Below are positions 1 to 7,280 of a stretch of DNA of 28,925 nucleotides, piece after piece. The DNA comes from an uncultured Eubacteriales bacterium. GTDB lineage: Bacteria > Bacillota > Clostridia > UBA1381. Under the pieces are notes generated by a model. It saw nothing but the letters and a program-made list of their open reading frames with translations. It was not told the DNA's origin and did no database searches. Position 1 is the stretch's first letter. Every line of letters starts with the position of its first letter. The translations under genes and the position numbers were made by a program. Location of the stretch: positions 1-28,925 of the forward strand of contig CAJKHT010000034.1 of the NCBI GenBank assembly GCA_905199755.1, read 5' to 3'.

Positions 1-42
1 TAAAAATGTATTATAATTAAATTTATCGTGAGGTGTAGAAAA

Positions 43-1236
43 ATGAAATATCAATATCTTTATAAAGTAAAATATTCTGATTACAACCATTATGAACAAG
101 AATATAAGGAGCGTTATAATAATATCTCAACATATCGTTATGATTTTAACGTAGGCATAAATCCCGCTTTTGTTGTTATAACCCCCGAAATTTTACAATT
201 AATTACGAATATACAATCACTTGACAAACGATTGTTTGTTTTAAAAACTCATCTTCCCTCTGTGGCTTTGAGCCAATTTACACAAAAGAGCCTTATAGAT
301 GAGGTTAAGCTGACAAATGAATTAGAAGGCGTAGCAAGCACAAGAAAAGAAATTAAAGAAGTTTTATATAATATGTCGGATAAAAGCAACCGCCTTCATG
401 GTATAGTACAAAAATATGCGCTTCTTATAACATCGGACAAAGTGCCTTTAAATAATTGCCGGGACATACGCAATTTATATGATGATTTTGTATTGACGGA
501 AGTCACGAATACAGATGAGAAAAACGTACCGGATGGTGATATTTTCAGAAAGGATAACGTGTATGTAAAAAACAAATCGACAGGTAAGACTATTCACACC
601 GGATTATATCCTGAGACTAAAATCATAGAAGTAATGTCATCATTGCTTTCTATGCTAAATAATTCCGAATACAACCCGTTCATCAACATCGCTGTTATGC
701 ACTATATGTTTGGATATGTACATCCGTTTTATGACGGGAACGGACGGATGAGCCGCTTCATCAGCAGCTATCTGTTATCCAAACAAATTGATCGGCTGGT
801 AGGTTTTCGCCTTGCCTATACAATAAAAAAAGATATAAAAAAATATTATAAAATGTTCGACTTGACAAATGATAAGCTTAATAAAGGTGATTTGACACCG
901 TTTACAATATATTTTCTCGAATTGATTGAGATGTCACTTATGGATCTAATTAACTATTTTAGCGACCAAATCAAAAAGCTGGAATTTTATGATGAGAAAA
1001 TTAATGAACATCTAAATCAACCCATAGATCATAGAAAGGCATTATTTATAGCTGTTCAAGCAACTGTTTTCGGTGATGACGGCATCGATGTAAACGAGTT
1101 ATCTATTGCTATTAAAAAAAGTGTTTCGACAACTCGTAAAATAGTAAATCGGCTTTGTGATGATGGATTTTTACTTAAAAAGAAATCACGACCTGTGCTA
1201 TACAATGCTAATTTAGATAAGATCAGCGAACTATAA
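43..1236 (+). CDS. Fic family protein, class II-like (self-inhibited), with C-terminal winged-helix-like region
   Basis: Fic enzymes transfer AMP or related groups from nucleotides to hydroxyl side chains of target proteins. The full active-site motif HPFYDGNGRMSR is visible at about residues 227-238, and an inhibitory-helix motif T-x-x-x-E-G (T91, E95, G96) lies N-terminal to it. This is the class II arrangement, in which the protein inhibits itself and needs no separate antitoxin; none is seen nearby. The last ~60 residues look like a winged helix, common in Fic proteins and possibly DNA-binding. The start at 43 is chosen because GTGAGGTG precedes it; a GTG at 28 would add five residues but has no ribosome site. 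A TATAAT box at 12-17 may be its promoter, with the -35 near or beyond the window edge. The gene is AT-rich like the integrase, unlike the genes after 3000. Target and biological role (toxin, defence, regulation) are unknown. Confidence 0.88.
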   Translation: MKYQYLYKVKYSDYNHYEQEYKERYNNISTYRYDFNVGINPAFVVITPEILQLITNIQSLDKRLFVLKTHLPSVALSQFTQKSLIDEVKLTNELEGVASTRKEIKEVLYNMSDKSNRLHGIVQKYALLITSDKVPLNNCRDIRNLYDDFVLTEVTNTDEKNVPDGDIFRKDNVYVKNKSTGKTIHTGLYPETKIIEVMSSLLSMLNNSEYNPFINIAVMHYMFGYVHPFYDGNGRMSRFISSYLLSKQIDRLVGFRLAYTIKKDIKKYYKMFDLTNDKLNKGDLTPFTIYFLELIEMSLMDLINYFSDQIKKLEFYDEKINEHLNQPIDHRKALFIAVQATVFGDDGIDVNELSIAIKKSVSTTRKIVNRLCDDGFLLKKKSRPVLYNANLDKISEL

Positions 1237-1303
1237 AAAATCCCCCGACCGCTACCAACAGCCGAGGGAAAGAGTGTTATTGTGATATAACACAAACCAA
1301 TAC
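1235..1303 (-). ncRNA. Candidate small RNA of about 69 nt between fic and integrase
   Basis: On the minus strand a strong promoter (TTGACA, 18-bp spacer, TATAAT) is followed about 65 nt later by a convincing intrinsic terminator. The terminator stem pairs 1261-1268 with 1242-1249 (8 pairs, two of them G-U), and its U-run overlaps the fic stop codon. In between lies a second hairpin, GTGTTAT/ATAACAC (1274-1280 with 1287-1293). On the plus strand the terminator stem has C-A mismatches and no T-run, so its polarity is minus. No credible reading frame fits between promoter and terminator. The RNA would be antisense to any fic-int read-through mRNA. The RNA ends are inferred from the signals. Confidence 0.45.
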
Positions 1304-1321
1304 AAATGTATTATATCACAA
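1280..1321. promoter_or_regulatory. Perfect 11-bp inverted repeat upstream of the integrase, possible operator
   Basis: TTGTGATATAA at 1280-1290 and its exact reverse complement at 1311-1321 are separated by 20 bp. The right arm covers the -10 box of the minus-strand promoter. Half-sites about three helical turns apart suggest a dimeric or tetrameric regulator acting on the integrase or small RNA promoter. A hairpin role is also possible. No regulator gene for it is in the window. Confidence 0.45.
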
Positions 1322-1339
1322 GACGCTCTATTTTGTCAA
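1310..1339 (-). promoter_or_regulatory. Sigma-70 promoter for the candidate small RNA
   Basis: Reading the minus strand, TTGACA (1334-1339) and TATAAT (1310-1315) are separated by 18 bp. The -10 box is preceded by TGA, giving an extended -10. This is close to consensus and points away from the integrase gene. Confidence 0.6.
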
Positions 1340-1368
1340 ACAAAAATACAAAAGGAGTGTTTATTTTT

Positions 1369-2520
1369 ATGCCTATTTATAAAATGGACGGTAAAAAAGA
1401 CGGATTGCAGAAATACCGTGTTCGTATCAATTATGTTGATAAAGAGGGTAAATCAAGACAAATAGACCGTGTTGCTTATGGTAAGGATGCCGCCAAGGAG
1501 CTGGAATTGCGTTTAAGTAATGAGAACAAATCAGATATTATTTTAAAGAAAATAACCGTTCAACAATTATATGATGAATATATTGCCGCCAAGCAATACG
1601 AGATCAGAGAAGCTACTATTGATAAAACAAAGAAACTTTTAAATACATTCGTACTTCCACGGTTAAAGGATTACAAGCTTGATAAACTTACTGTAAGTGT
1701 ACTGCAATTATGGAAAAATCAAATTGAGCAGATGACTACAGCCGCAGGGCAGCCGTTCTCCTTAAAATATAAACGCAATATATTCGGTGGATTACGTGCA
1801 TTGTTAAATTATGCGGTGAAAATGGAATACATCAGCAAAAACCCTCTTTCCGTTCTCGGAAATTTTAAAGATGTCAATCAGATGAAAAAAGAGATGAATT
1901 TTTACACGCCGAGCGAATTTAAAAAATTTATTTCTGCCGCACGTAATCAATCCCAACAATGCGAATCTCAGTCTCAAAACATCTATGAATGGAACTTTTA
2001 TGTTTTTTTCAATATTGCATTTTTTACCGGAATGCGTAAAGGCGAAATTCATGCTCTAAAATGGAGCGATATATCAGATGATACAATAAAAATAAGCCGC
2101 AGCATTACCCAAAAGCTACGCGGCGGTGACCGTGAAACACCTCCCAAAAATCAAAGTTCTATACGAACAATAGATTTACCTTTACCTTTAAAAAAAGTGC
2201 TTGAAGAACATTACAATCGTTGTAAGAGCATTTCGGGTTTTTCCGATAGTTGGCGCATATGTGGATGTAAACAATGCATAAGAGACAGTACACTCGAAAC
2301 ACGTAATAAATTTTATGCCGAATTGGCAGGAGTAAAGAAAATACGGATTCACGATTTCAGACATAGTCATGCCTCACTCTTGGCAAATAACGGAATCAAT
2401 ATTCAAGAAATTGCGCGCCGTTTAGGGCACAGCAATATAGAGGTTACATGGAATATATATTCGCATTTATATCCGCACGAAAATGAGCGTGCTCTTGAAA
2501 TTCTAAATAAAATCGTGTAA
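1369..2520 (+). CDS. int: Tyrosine recombinase / phage- or ICE-type integrase
   Basis: This integrase catalyses site-specific integration and excision of the element. It has 383 residues with the usual three parts: an N-terminal arm-binding segment (about 1-60), a SAM-like core-binding domain (about 65-165), and the catalytic domain. All catalytic residues are visible: R223 in TGMRKGEIHALKW, K260, H328 and R331 in HDFRH, H354 in GHSNIE, and the nucleophile Y364. The start at 1369 follows AAAGGAG at 1351-1357; the 21 residues upstream in frame run through the inverted repeat and have no ribosome site. A CGCKQC cysteine cluster sits between the catalytic R and the H-x-x-R box. The gene ends about 50 bp from the 3' end of ssrA, indicating an element integrated into the tmRNA gene and extending left out of the window. 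Confidence 0.93.
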   Translation: MPIYKMDGKKDGLQKYRVRINYVDKEGKSRQIDRVAYGKDAAKELELRLSNENKSDIILKKITVQQLYDEYIAAKQYEIREATIDKTKKLLNTFVLPRLKDYKLDKLTVSVLQLWKNQIEQMTTAAGQPFSLKYKRNIFGGLRALLNYAVKMEYISKNPLSVLGNFKDVNQMKKEMNFYTPSEFKKFISAARNQSQQCESQSQNIYEWNFYVFFNIAFFTGMRKGEIHALKWSDISDDTIKISRSITQKLRGGDRETPPKNQSSIRTIDLPLPLKKVLEEHYNRCKSISGFSDSWRICGCKQCIRDSTLETRNKFYAELAGVKKIRIHDFRHSHASLLANNGINIQEIARRLGHSNIEVTWNIYSHLYPHENERALEILNKIV

Positions 2521-2530
2521 AAATCGTGTA

Positions 2531-2574
2531 AAAATGTCAATAGACCGCATATTCATGCGGTCTATTGACATTTT
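2531..2574. terminator. Bidirectional intrinsic terminator shared by int and ssrA
   Basis: This is a perfect 20-bp inverted repeat (2531-2550 with 2555-2574) around a 4-nt loop. A-runs on the left and T-runs on the right make it work in both directions: for int on plus, and for tmRNA on minus, where the stem is followed by a run of U. Its last base overlaps the encoded CCA end of tmRNA. Confidence 0.88.
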
Positions 2575-2600
2575 GGTGGAGATGACGAGAATCGAACTCG
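2574..2600. other. Predicted attachment junction (att) at the 3' end of ssrA
   Basis: Integrases of this type often recombine within the T-arm/acceptor 3' end of tmRNA and restore it with element-borne sequence. Here an intact tmRNA 3' end directly faces the integrase gene, and base composition changes sharply at the same place. A partial copy of the ssrA 3' end would be expected at the other element end, outside the window. The exact core cannot be defined without that copy. Confidence 0.45.
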
Positions 2601-2924
2601 TGTCCGAAAATAAGTCCGCCCGGGCTTCTCCGAGTGCAGGCTGTAACTTAAATTCCCTTTGCCGCCGCTTTACAGCCAAAGCTGCGGCATTGGTAGCTTC
2701 TGTTTCATGGCAGAGGGCGAAACAAACCTCTGCTCACGTTCACCGCTTAAATGATGCCTCAGTCCGGAACGCGGTAATTCCGGAGGAGACAACGCTGCAA
2801 TTAGGCAGCGTAAGCTAAATCGTAATCGTTAGCGTTTATATTTAAAGTTTGAGCTTTTTAAAGTGATGCTCGGCACTACTCGCTGCCCGGGGTTCATTAC
2901 CCCCGTCGAAACCATGACATCCCC
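2574..2924 (-). ncRNA. ssrA: tmRNA (transfer-messenger RNA)
   Basis: This RNA rescues stalled ribosomes and tags the unfinished protein. It is 351 nt, running from GGGGATG at 2924 to an encoded CCA at 2574. The 5' and 3' ends pair in a 7-bp acceptor stem containing the G3-U pair that alanyl-tRNA synthetase recognises. The T-arm sequence GAGTTCGATTCTC is present. The tag frame spans 2801-2833 (minus): resume codon GCT, then ANDYDLAYAA, then TAA. A strong promoter lies upstream (2951-2979) and an intrinsic terminator immediately downstream. Apparent reading frames across this region on the plus strand are not genes. The 3' end abuts the integrase, marking an integration site. Confidence 0.97.
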
Positions 2925-2950
2925 ATATAAAATATATGCTTTACAATTCT

Positions 2951-2979
2951 ATTATAACATAAGCTTTTACAAAAATCAA
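2951..2979 (-). promoter_or_regulatory. ssrA promoter
   Basis: On the minus strand TTGATT (2974-2979), a 17-bp spacer and a perfect TATAAT (2951-2956) lie about 27-30 bp ahead of the mature tmRNA 5' end. The short extra leader fits 5' processing by RNase P. The spacer is also the left arm of a long inverted repeat. Confidence 0.8.
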
Positions 2980-3010
2980 TCTTTTTAAACATTTTTGCAA
3001 AAGCTTATGT
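2957..3010. repeat. 20-bp inverted repeat overlapping the ssrA promoter
   Basis: Arms 2957-2976 and 2991-3010 are complementary with one exception, which is a G-U pair in minus-strand RNA, around a 14-nt loop. It could be the terminator of the upstream minus-strand oxidoreductase transcript, although no U-run follows, or a regulator site at the ssrA promoter. Confidence 0.6.
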
Positions 3011-3024
3011 ATTTACACAGTCCG

Positions 3025-3243
3025 TCACTGCCGCATGCCGCACAGTATTATATTTTTTTCTTTTTCGCCGTCATACGGTATAAAAGCCGAAGCTTCCGCG
3101 GTTTTATCGGCGCTTACACTGATATTAAGCGTCAAATTTCTCAGCACATTTCCCTCAATCTCAATACAGCCTATTTCTTTCGGGAGTCCGGGGCAAATAT
3201 ATATGCCGTCCTTTTCCGGGCGCCCTTGTTTTTTTGTCTGGTT
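3025..3243 (-). pseudogene. Start-less coding-like remnant in frame after the FAD oxidoreductase stop
   Basis: After the oxidoreductase TGA stop (3250-3252) the same frame reads GTG, then TAA, and then stays open for 72 codons until TGA at 3025-3027. Codon choice resembles that of neighbouring genes (AAA, GAA, GGC, CCG, ATA). The conceptual product includes GIYICPGLPKEIGCIEIEG and ends in ILCGMRQ. No usable start with a ribosome site is present, so it looks like the decayed end of a gene or a lost C-terminal domain. I do not recognise the family. The neighbour ends at a usual place for its own family, so it need not be truncated itself. Confidence 0.35.
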
Positions 3244-3249
3244 TTACAC

Positions 3250-4503
3250 TCAGTCTATCGCCGCACCGTTTTTTCTTAAAACGTCCTGTATTTTTGCTAT
3301 ATCGGCATTATCGGTAAACGTACCGTCCGCCGCCATAACTCCGGCTGCCGTGCCTGCCGCCTCACCCGTGGTCGCACATATCGGCATTATTCTTACCGAT
3401 GCCTGTGCCTGATGGTCTGCGCTGATGCAGCGTCCGCCCACAAGCAGATTTACGTATTGTTCACTTATAAGACTTCCGAACGGTATTGAATAATACTCGC
3501 CCTCCTTAAAATAGTAGTGCGATGTACCCGAGCCGTCGGGATTATGTATGTCTATATCGTAATTTCCGAGCGCAATACGATCGTCGAACTTTTTGCATGC
3601 AACAATGTCCTCACCCGTCAGCGTGTATTTTCCTTTCAGCATACGGCTTTCCCTTACACCGATGCTTACGGCGGTATTTATAAGCACACTGTCACGGAAT
3701 GCCTCGGACGAGCTTTTAAGGAAATCCACCATTTCCTTTATCTGTCTGCGTGCCTCAACCTCTGCAGTGCTGCGCTCCATGGGGTTAATCGGGTTATGAT
3801 TTATCACACGTGTCGTATTGAAATGAATTATGCCTTTGCCGAGCTTTCTGAAAATCAGAATATCCTCACGCGGATTTTTAATCTTGTTTTCGGCTTTAAG
3901 ACGCTTGTATTCTCCCTGCAAACGCTTAAGCTCATTGCCGTCGAAAATATTCTCGTCCACGTTTCCGAGACGGAAGCATGTCGTCATAGGCTGGCATTTT
4001 GAGTCCTCCGGACGTCCGAGAGAATAATCGCAGCCGGCAAAGGCAAACAAATCACCGTCACCCGTTGCGTCGATAAAATAATCGGCTTCGATTTCCATAA
4101 TGCCCGATTTTGTCGCAAACGATGCGGACGTAATCTTGTTTTTCTCCGTCTTTACGGCACACAGCATGGCATGGAACAGATAATCCACCCCTGCCTCCAC
4201 AATCATATCGTCAAAAACAAACTTGAAAATTTCGGGCGAAAAATTACAACGGTCTGCCGAGGGGTTGTATTCCTTCTGCCTTTTGTTCATCTCGGTAAAA
4301 ATCCCGGCAGAAAGATATTTTCTTTCTCCTTTGCATTTTGTCCAGTATATCATGAACGGATAAACAAGGCAGTTTGACATCGCGCCGCCGAAACAGCCGC
4401 TTTCTTCAATAATTATTACACTTCTGCCCAGTCTTGCCGCACTTACCGCCGCCGCAACGCCCGTAAGTCCTCCGCCGACAACGGCAATATCGTATTTTTT
4501 CAT
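3250..4503 (-). CDS. FAD-dependent oxidoreductase (FAD_oxidored family)
   Basis: This is a flavoprotein of 417 residues, probably cytosolic, whose substrate is unknown. The N-terminal Rossmann dinucleotide motif is clear (VVGGGLTGVAAAVSAARLG, about residues 7-25), with the acidic end of strand 2 in IIIEES. The internal ATGDGD motif and the C-terminal GGRCISADHQAQ and TTGEAAGTAAG segments are typical of the family, which is common in carbohydrate-utilisation loci of anaerobes. The start at 4503 is chosen because AAAGGAG lies 11 nt upstream; an ATG nine bases earlier is out of frame and stops after three codons, and a longer in-frame start lacks a ribosome site. The gene diverges from the AraC-type regulator, which suggests control by it. 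A coding-like remnant follows its stop. Confidence 0.85.
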   Translation of the reverse strand: MKKYDIAVVGGGLTGVAAAVSAARLGRSVIIIEESGCFGGAMSNCLVYPFMIYWTKCKGERKYLSAGIFTEMNKRQKEYNPSADRCNFSPEIFKFVFDDMIVEAGVDYLFHAMLCAVKTEKNKITSASFATKSGIMEIEADYFIDATGDGDLFAFAGCDYSLGRPEDSKCQPMTTCFRLGNVDENIFDGNELKRLQGEYKRLKAENKIKNPREDILIFRKLGKGIIHFNTTRVINHNPINPMERSTAEVEARRQIKEMVDFLKSSSEAFRDSVLINTAVSIGVRESRMLKGKYTLTGEDIVACKKFDDRIALGNYDIDIHNPDGSGTSHYYFKEGEYYSIPFGSLISEQYVNLLVGGRCISADHQAQASVRIMPICATTGEAAGTAAGVMAADGTFTDNADIAKIQDVLRKNGAAID

Positions 4504-4540
4504 AAATGCATTAACTCCTTTCAAAAAAAGCATATCCTTT

Positions 4541-4587
4541 TCTTATACTTAAAGTGTACCGCTAAATAAAGGCTTTGTCTTATACTT
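4541..4587. promoter_or_regulatory. Direct repeats in the divergent promoter region, possible AraC-regulator sites
   Basis: TCTTATACTT occurs twice, at 4541-4550 and 4578-4587. The first copy overlaps the likely -10 of the divergent oxidoreductase gene, and the second lies just upstream of the -35 of the regulator gene. Paired direct repeats in such a position are typical of AraC-family binding sites. No other strong minus-strand promoter is seen, which fits activator dependence. Confidence 0.4.
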
Positions 4588-4600
4588 TTGAAACCAATAC

Positions 4601-4629
4601 TTGAACAAAGGATACATTTGTGATATAAT
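4601..4629 (+). promoter_or_regulatory. Promoter of the PocR-AraC regulator gene
   Basis: TTGAAC (4601-4606), a 17-bp spacer and TATAAT (4624-4629) predict a transcript start near 4636. That excludes the longer reading frame beginning with TTG at 4601 as the real start. Confidence 0.75.
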
Positions 4630-4660
4630 TGCATTAATAACCGCCAAAGGAGATGCCGTA

Positions 4661-5458
4661 ATGGAATATGCAGGACTTCAGGAGCTTATAAGCATGCTCG
4701 AGCTGGGCAGTAAAATACATATAAGCGTACTGTTTATGCGAAACATTAAATACTCAAAATATCTTGAGCTTTCATTTAAAAACACCATTCATTCATCACC
4801 CTTCTGCGACCTTATGAAGCTGACGGATACGGGGTTCAAAAAGTGTCTGAAGTGCAAGAGACTTGCGGTAAAAAAAGCGCTGCGTGAAAAAAAACCGTTC
4901 GGCGGAGAATGTATCCACGGCGCATATGAGTACTGTTATCCCGTTGTAACGGACGAAAAAACCGCCGCCGTTATATTTATAGGAAACATGCTTTCCGAAA
5001 ATATTAAGGAATGTGATGAAAAAACGCTCTCAACGCTTGAAGAAAAGCACGATGAAGAATTTTGCATAAAATTGGCACGGGTGGTGGAAAGCTATATAAA
5101 ACTGCTGCCCGGGGAAAATGATGTAAACAGCGAGAATGCCGCGGTAAAAAAAGCGGAGGACTATATAAAATTTTACTACAGAAATAATATTACCGTTTCC
5201 GCTCTTGCGTGGATTTACGGCTATAACAGCAAATATCTGGGACGAATATTCAAAAAACAGACAGGGAAAAGTTTTTCAGAATATCTTAATGAGGTGCGCA
5301 TCAAAAACGCAAAAAAGCTGCTTTGCACAACGGATAAAACCGTTATCGAAACGGCGCTCGAATGCGGTTTTGACAACGTTACATATTTTAACAGGATTTT
5401 CAGACGGCTCACGGGAATGTCGCCCTCGCGGTACCGCGAAAAACACACGGGGCATTGA
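4661..5458 (+). CDS. AraC-family transcriptional regulator with PocR sensory domain
   Basis: This is a DNA-binding regulator of 265 residues. The N-terminal half resembles the PocR ligand-binding domain: a cysteine-rich segment CLKCKRLAVKKALREKKPF, then GECIHGAYEYCYPV. The last ~100 residues form the AraC double helix-turn-helix, with ISVSALAWIYGYNSKYLGRIF-like first motif and ECGFDNVTYFNRIFRRLTG as the second. The start at 4661 follows AAAGGAG at 4646-4652 by 8 nt and lies downstream of the predicted transcript start. It diverges from the FAD oxidoreductase and is followed 62 bp later by a secreted GH5 glucanase. Control of these two is therefore inferred, with a sugar or metabolite as possible ligand. 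Confidence 0.88.
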   Translation: MEYAGLQELISMLELGSKIHISVLFMRNIKYSKYLELSFKNTIHSSPFCDLMKLTDTGFKKCLKCKRLAVKKALREKKPFGGECIHGAYEYCYPVVTDEKTAAVIFIGNMLSENIKECDEKTLSTLEEKHDEEFCIKLARVVESYIKLLPGENDVNSENAAVKKAEDYIKFYYRNNITVSALAWIYGYNSKYLGRIFKKQTGKSFSEYLNEVRIKNAKKLLCTTDKTVIETALECGFDNVTYFNRIFRRLTGMSPSRYREKHTGH

Positions 5459-5520
5459 CAAATACCCGTTATGCGTGTATATTTATTCTTACATAATAAA
5501 ACATTGAAACGGAGAACATC

Positions 5521-7164
5521 ATGAAAAAATATATAAAATATGCCGCGGCGCTTTTCATTGCCGCGGCGGCAATGACGTTTACTTCTGTCTCGGCGCAGGA
5601 TATAAAGGAGTACATCTATGAAAACATAAGGGTTGAGCTTGAGCGTGACGGCGGAGACGGTATCCGTGTAGGTGCGGAGCTTTCCGAAGAACTAAGCGGA
5701 AAGCTGATAGCCGTTGCATATGACCGTTACGGAACAATCTGCGCGGCGGATACCGTTTCCTTTAGCAGCGAAAAAAACACATTTGTTCTGAAAGGCACGG
5801 ACATCGGCACGGTAAAGCTTTTCATGCACTCGGACGATGTCATATCGGAGCTTACGGAAAGCATGAACGTGCCGACCGATGCTCCCGATACGCTCCGCAC
5901 GGACAGAAACGGCAATCTTATCCGCAATGACGGCAAAACGGTTGTTCTGCGCGGAGTGAATTTCGGCGGCTGGCTTTTGCAGGAAACCTGGATGTGTCCG
6001 GTGCTTGCCTTTGATGATAACGTAACCGTGAAAAACGGCACGGAAAACGGCTGGGCAAACCTTGATACTTTAAATGAGCTTGAAAAGCGTTTCGGCAAAG
6101 AAAAGGCGGCGGAGCTTACGGAAAATTACCGCAGTGCTTATATTACCGAACGGGATTTTGAAAATGTAAAGGAAATGGGCTTCAACTGTATCAGAATACC
6201 GTTCTGGTACAGAAATTTCATGTCCGACGAGGACGGAGCATATATAACGGAAAACGACAATGACAATCCCGGCTTTAAAGCGCTTGACTTTGCCTGCGAT
6301 ATGGCAGACAAATACGGATTGTACCTCGTGCTTGACATGCACGGCTGTCCGGGAGGTCAGAACGGAAGTCATACAAGCGGAAAGGCAGGCAGGAACTATT
6401 TATATAAGGAAGAAAAATACAAAAAAATCATGGAGGATTTATGGATAAAAATTGCATCACGGTACAAAAACCGCGAATGTATTGCGGCATATGACATAAT
6501 GAACGAGCCTCTGAGCGATGCCGATACCGCGCACGGTGTACGGGAGGAATACGCTGCCGATCCGTGGACGGATACCGTACTGCGCTGCGCCGTGTATGAC
6601 AGAATGATAAAAGCCGTACGTTCGGCAGACCCGTACCATACAATCACGCTTGAAGCAATATGGCGCATAAGCAGTCTGCCCGTTCCCTCCGACTACGGCT
6701 GGACGAACGTTATGTATCAGCTCCATTCCTATGATTCCGATACTGCCACCACCGCAGAGCTTGTGAACTCACTTGCGGACGTAAAAAGAAATTACGGTGC
6801 GGCGGCATATATGGGCGAATTTAATCCGCTTGTGTATAACGGCGGCATAGTAAATCTCATGAACAGCGCAGGCATAAGCTATACGCTCTGGAATTACAAG
6901 ACGGCGGCTGTTATGTCGGACTCCGACTGGGGGCTGTATCACAAAAACTACACCGAATCGGATTTGAAAGAAATTTTCGGGGCTGCCTCGGATAAGCTTT
7001 CAAAGTCATCGGACGGGACATTTTATTCAACGAAAAATCTTACCGATGACGAGATTTTATCGGCATACGAAAACTGGTGGACAAAAGAAATGCTTTCAAC
7101 GGATAATTTCACCGAAAACGAAAGGCTTGCGGAGTGTATGCAGAATTCCGCCGCCGCGCGGTAA
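5521..7164 (+). CDS. Secreted glycoside hydrolase family 5, exo-beta-1,3-glucanase/cellulase-like
   Basis: This is predicted to hydrolyse beta-glucans outside the cell. It has 547 residues. The signal peptide covers about residues 1-25 (KK, a hydrophobic alanine-rich core, then SVSA/Q). A small beta-sandwich-like region follows (about 28-115), then the GH5 barrel from RGVNFGGWLLQETW. Catalytic acid/base E329 lies in the IMNEP motif and nucleophile E433 in MGEF. HGCPGGQNGSHTSG (from H274) resembles the loop of BglC-type exo-1,3-beta-glucanases. GGAG lies 6 nt before the start. Only a weak promoter-like pair (TTATGC/CATAAT) is seen between it and the regulator gene, so it may be co-transcribed. 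Exact substrate preference is uncertain. Confidence 0.85.
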   Translation: MKKYIKYAAALFIAAAAMTFTSVSAQDIKEYIYENIRVELERDGGDGIRVGAELSEELSGKLIAVAYDRYGTICAADTVSFSSEKNTFVLKGTDIGTVKLFMHSDDVISELTESMNVPTDAPDTLRTDRNGNLIRNDGKTVVLRGVNFGGWLLQETWMCPVLAFDDNVTVKNGTENGWANLDTLNELEKRFGKEKAAELTENYRSAYITERDFENVKEMGFNCIRIPFWYRNFMSDEDGAYITENDNDNPGFKALDFACDMADKYGLYLVLDMHGCPGGQNGSHTSGKAGRNYLYKEEKYKKIMEDLWIKIASRYKNRECIAAYDIMNEPLSDADTAHGVREEYAADPWTDTVLRCAVYDRMIKAVRSADPYHTITLEAIWRISSLPVPSDYGWTNVMYQLHSYDSDTATTAELVNSLADVKRNYGAAAYMGEFNPLVYNGGIVNLMNSAGISYTLWNYKTAAVMSDSDWGLYHKNYTESDLKEIFGAASDKLSKSSDGTFYSTKNLTDDEILSAYENWWTKEMLSTDNFTENERLAECMQNSAAAR

Positions 7165-7193
7165 GACTGTGCAGAATTTTTTGCCTTAAAACC

Positions 7194-7222
7194 TTGACAT
7201 ATCGATTTTAATTTTATATAAT
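7194..7222 (+). promoter_or_regulatory. alaS promoter
   Basis: Perfect consensus TTGACA (7194-7199), 17-bp spacer and TATAAT (7217-7222). The predicted leader is only about 50 nt, too short for a T-box. Confidence 0.85.
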
Positions 7223-7280
7223 AATTCAGATAAGCATTAAATTGTAATAATTTGCAGTTACTGAAAGGAAGAATTGTATT

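Noticed and set aside
1056..1295. A 79-codon minus-strand frame at the fic end
   Set aside because: It runs through the intrinsic terminator and antisense to fic with no ribosome site or recognisable product. The signals there fit a non-coding RNA.
2534..2818. A 94-codon plus-strand frame beside the integrase
   Set aside because: It lies over the tmRNA gene, whose acceptor stem, T-arm and tag frame are all visible. There is no ribosome site for it.
3244..3252. Selenocysteine or read-through at the TGA of the FAD oxidoreductase
   Set aside because: A TAA follows two codons later, no SECIS-like hairpin is evident, and the protein already ends at a usual place for the family.
7223..7280. A T-box leader for alaS
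   Set aside because: The transcript leader is only about 50 nt and lacks the T-box motif and a terminator.
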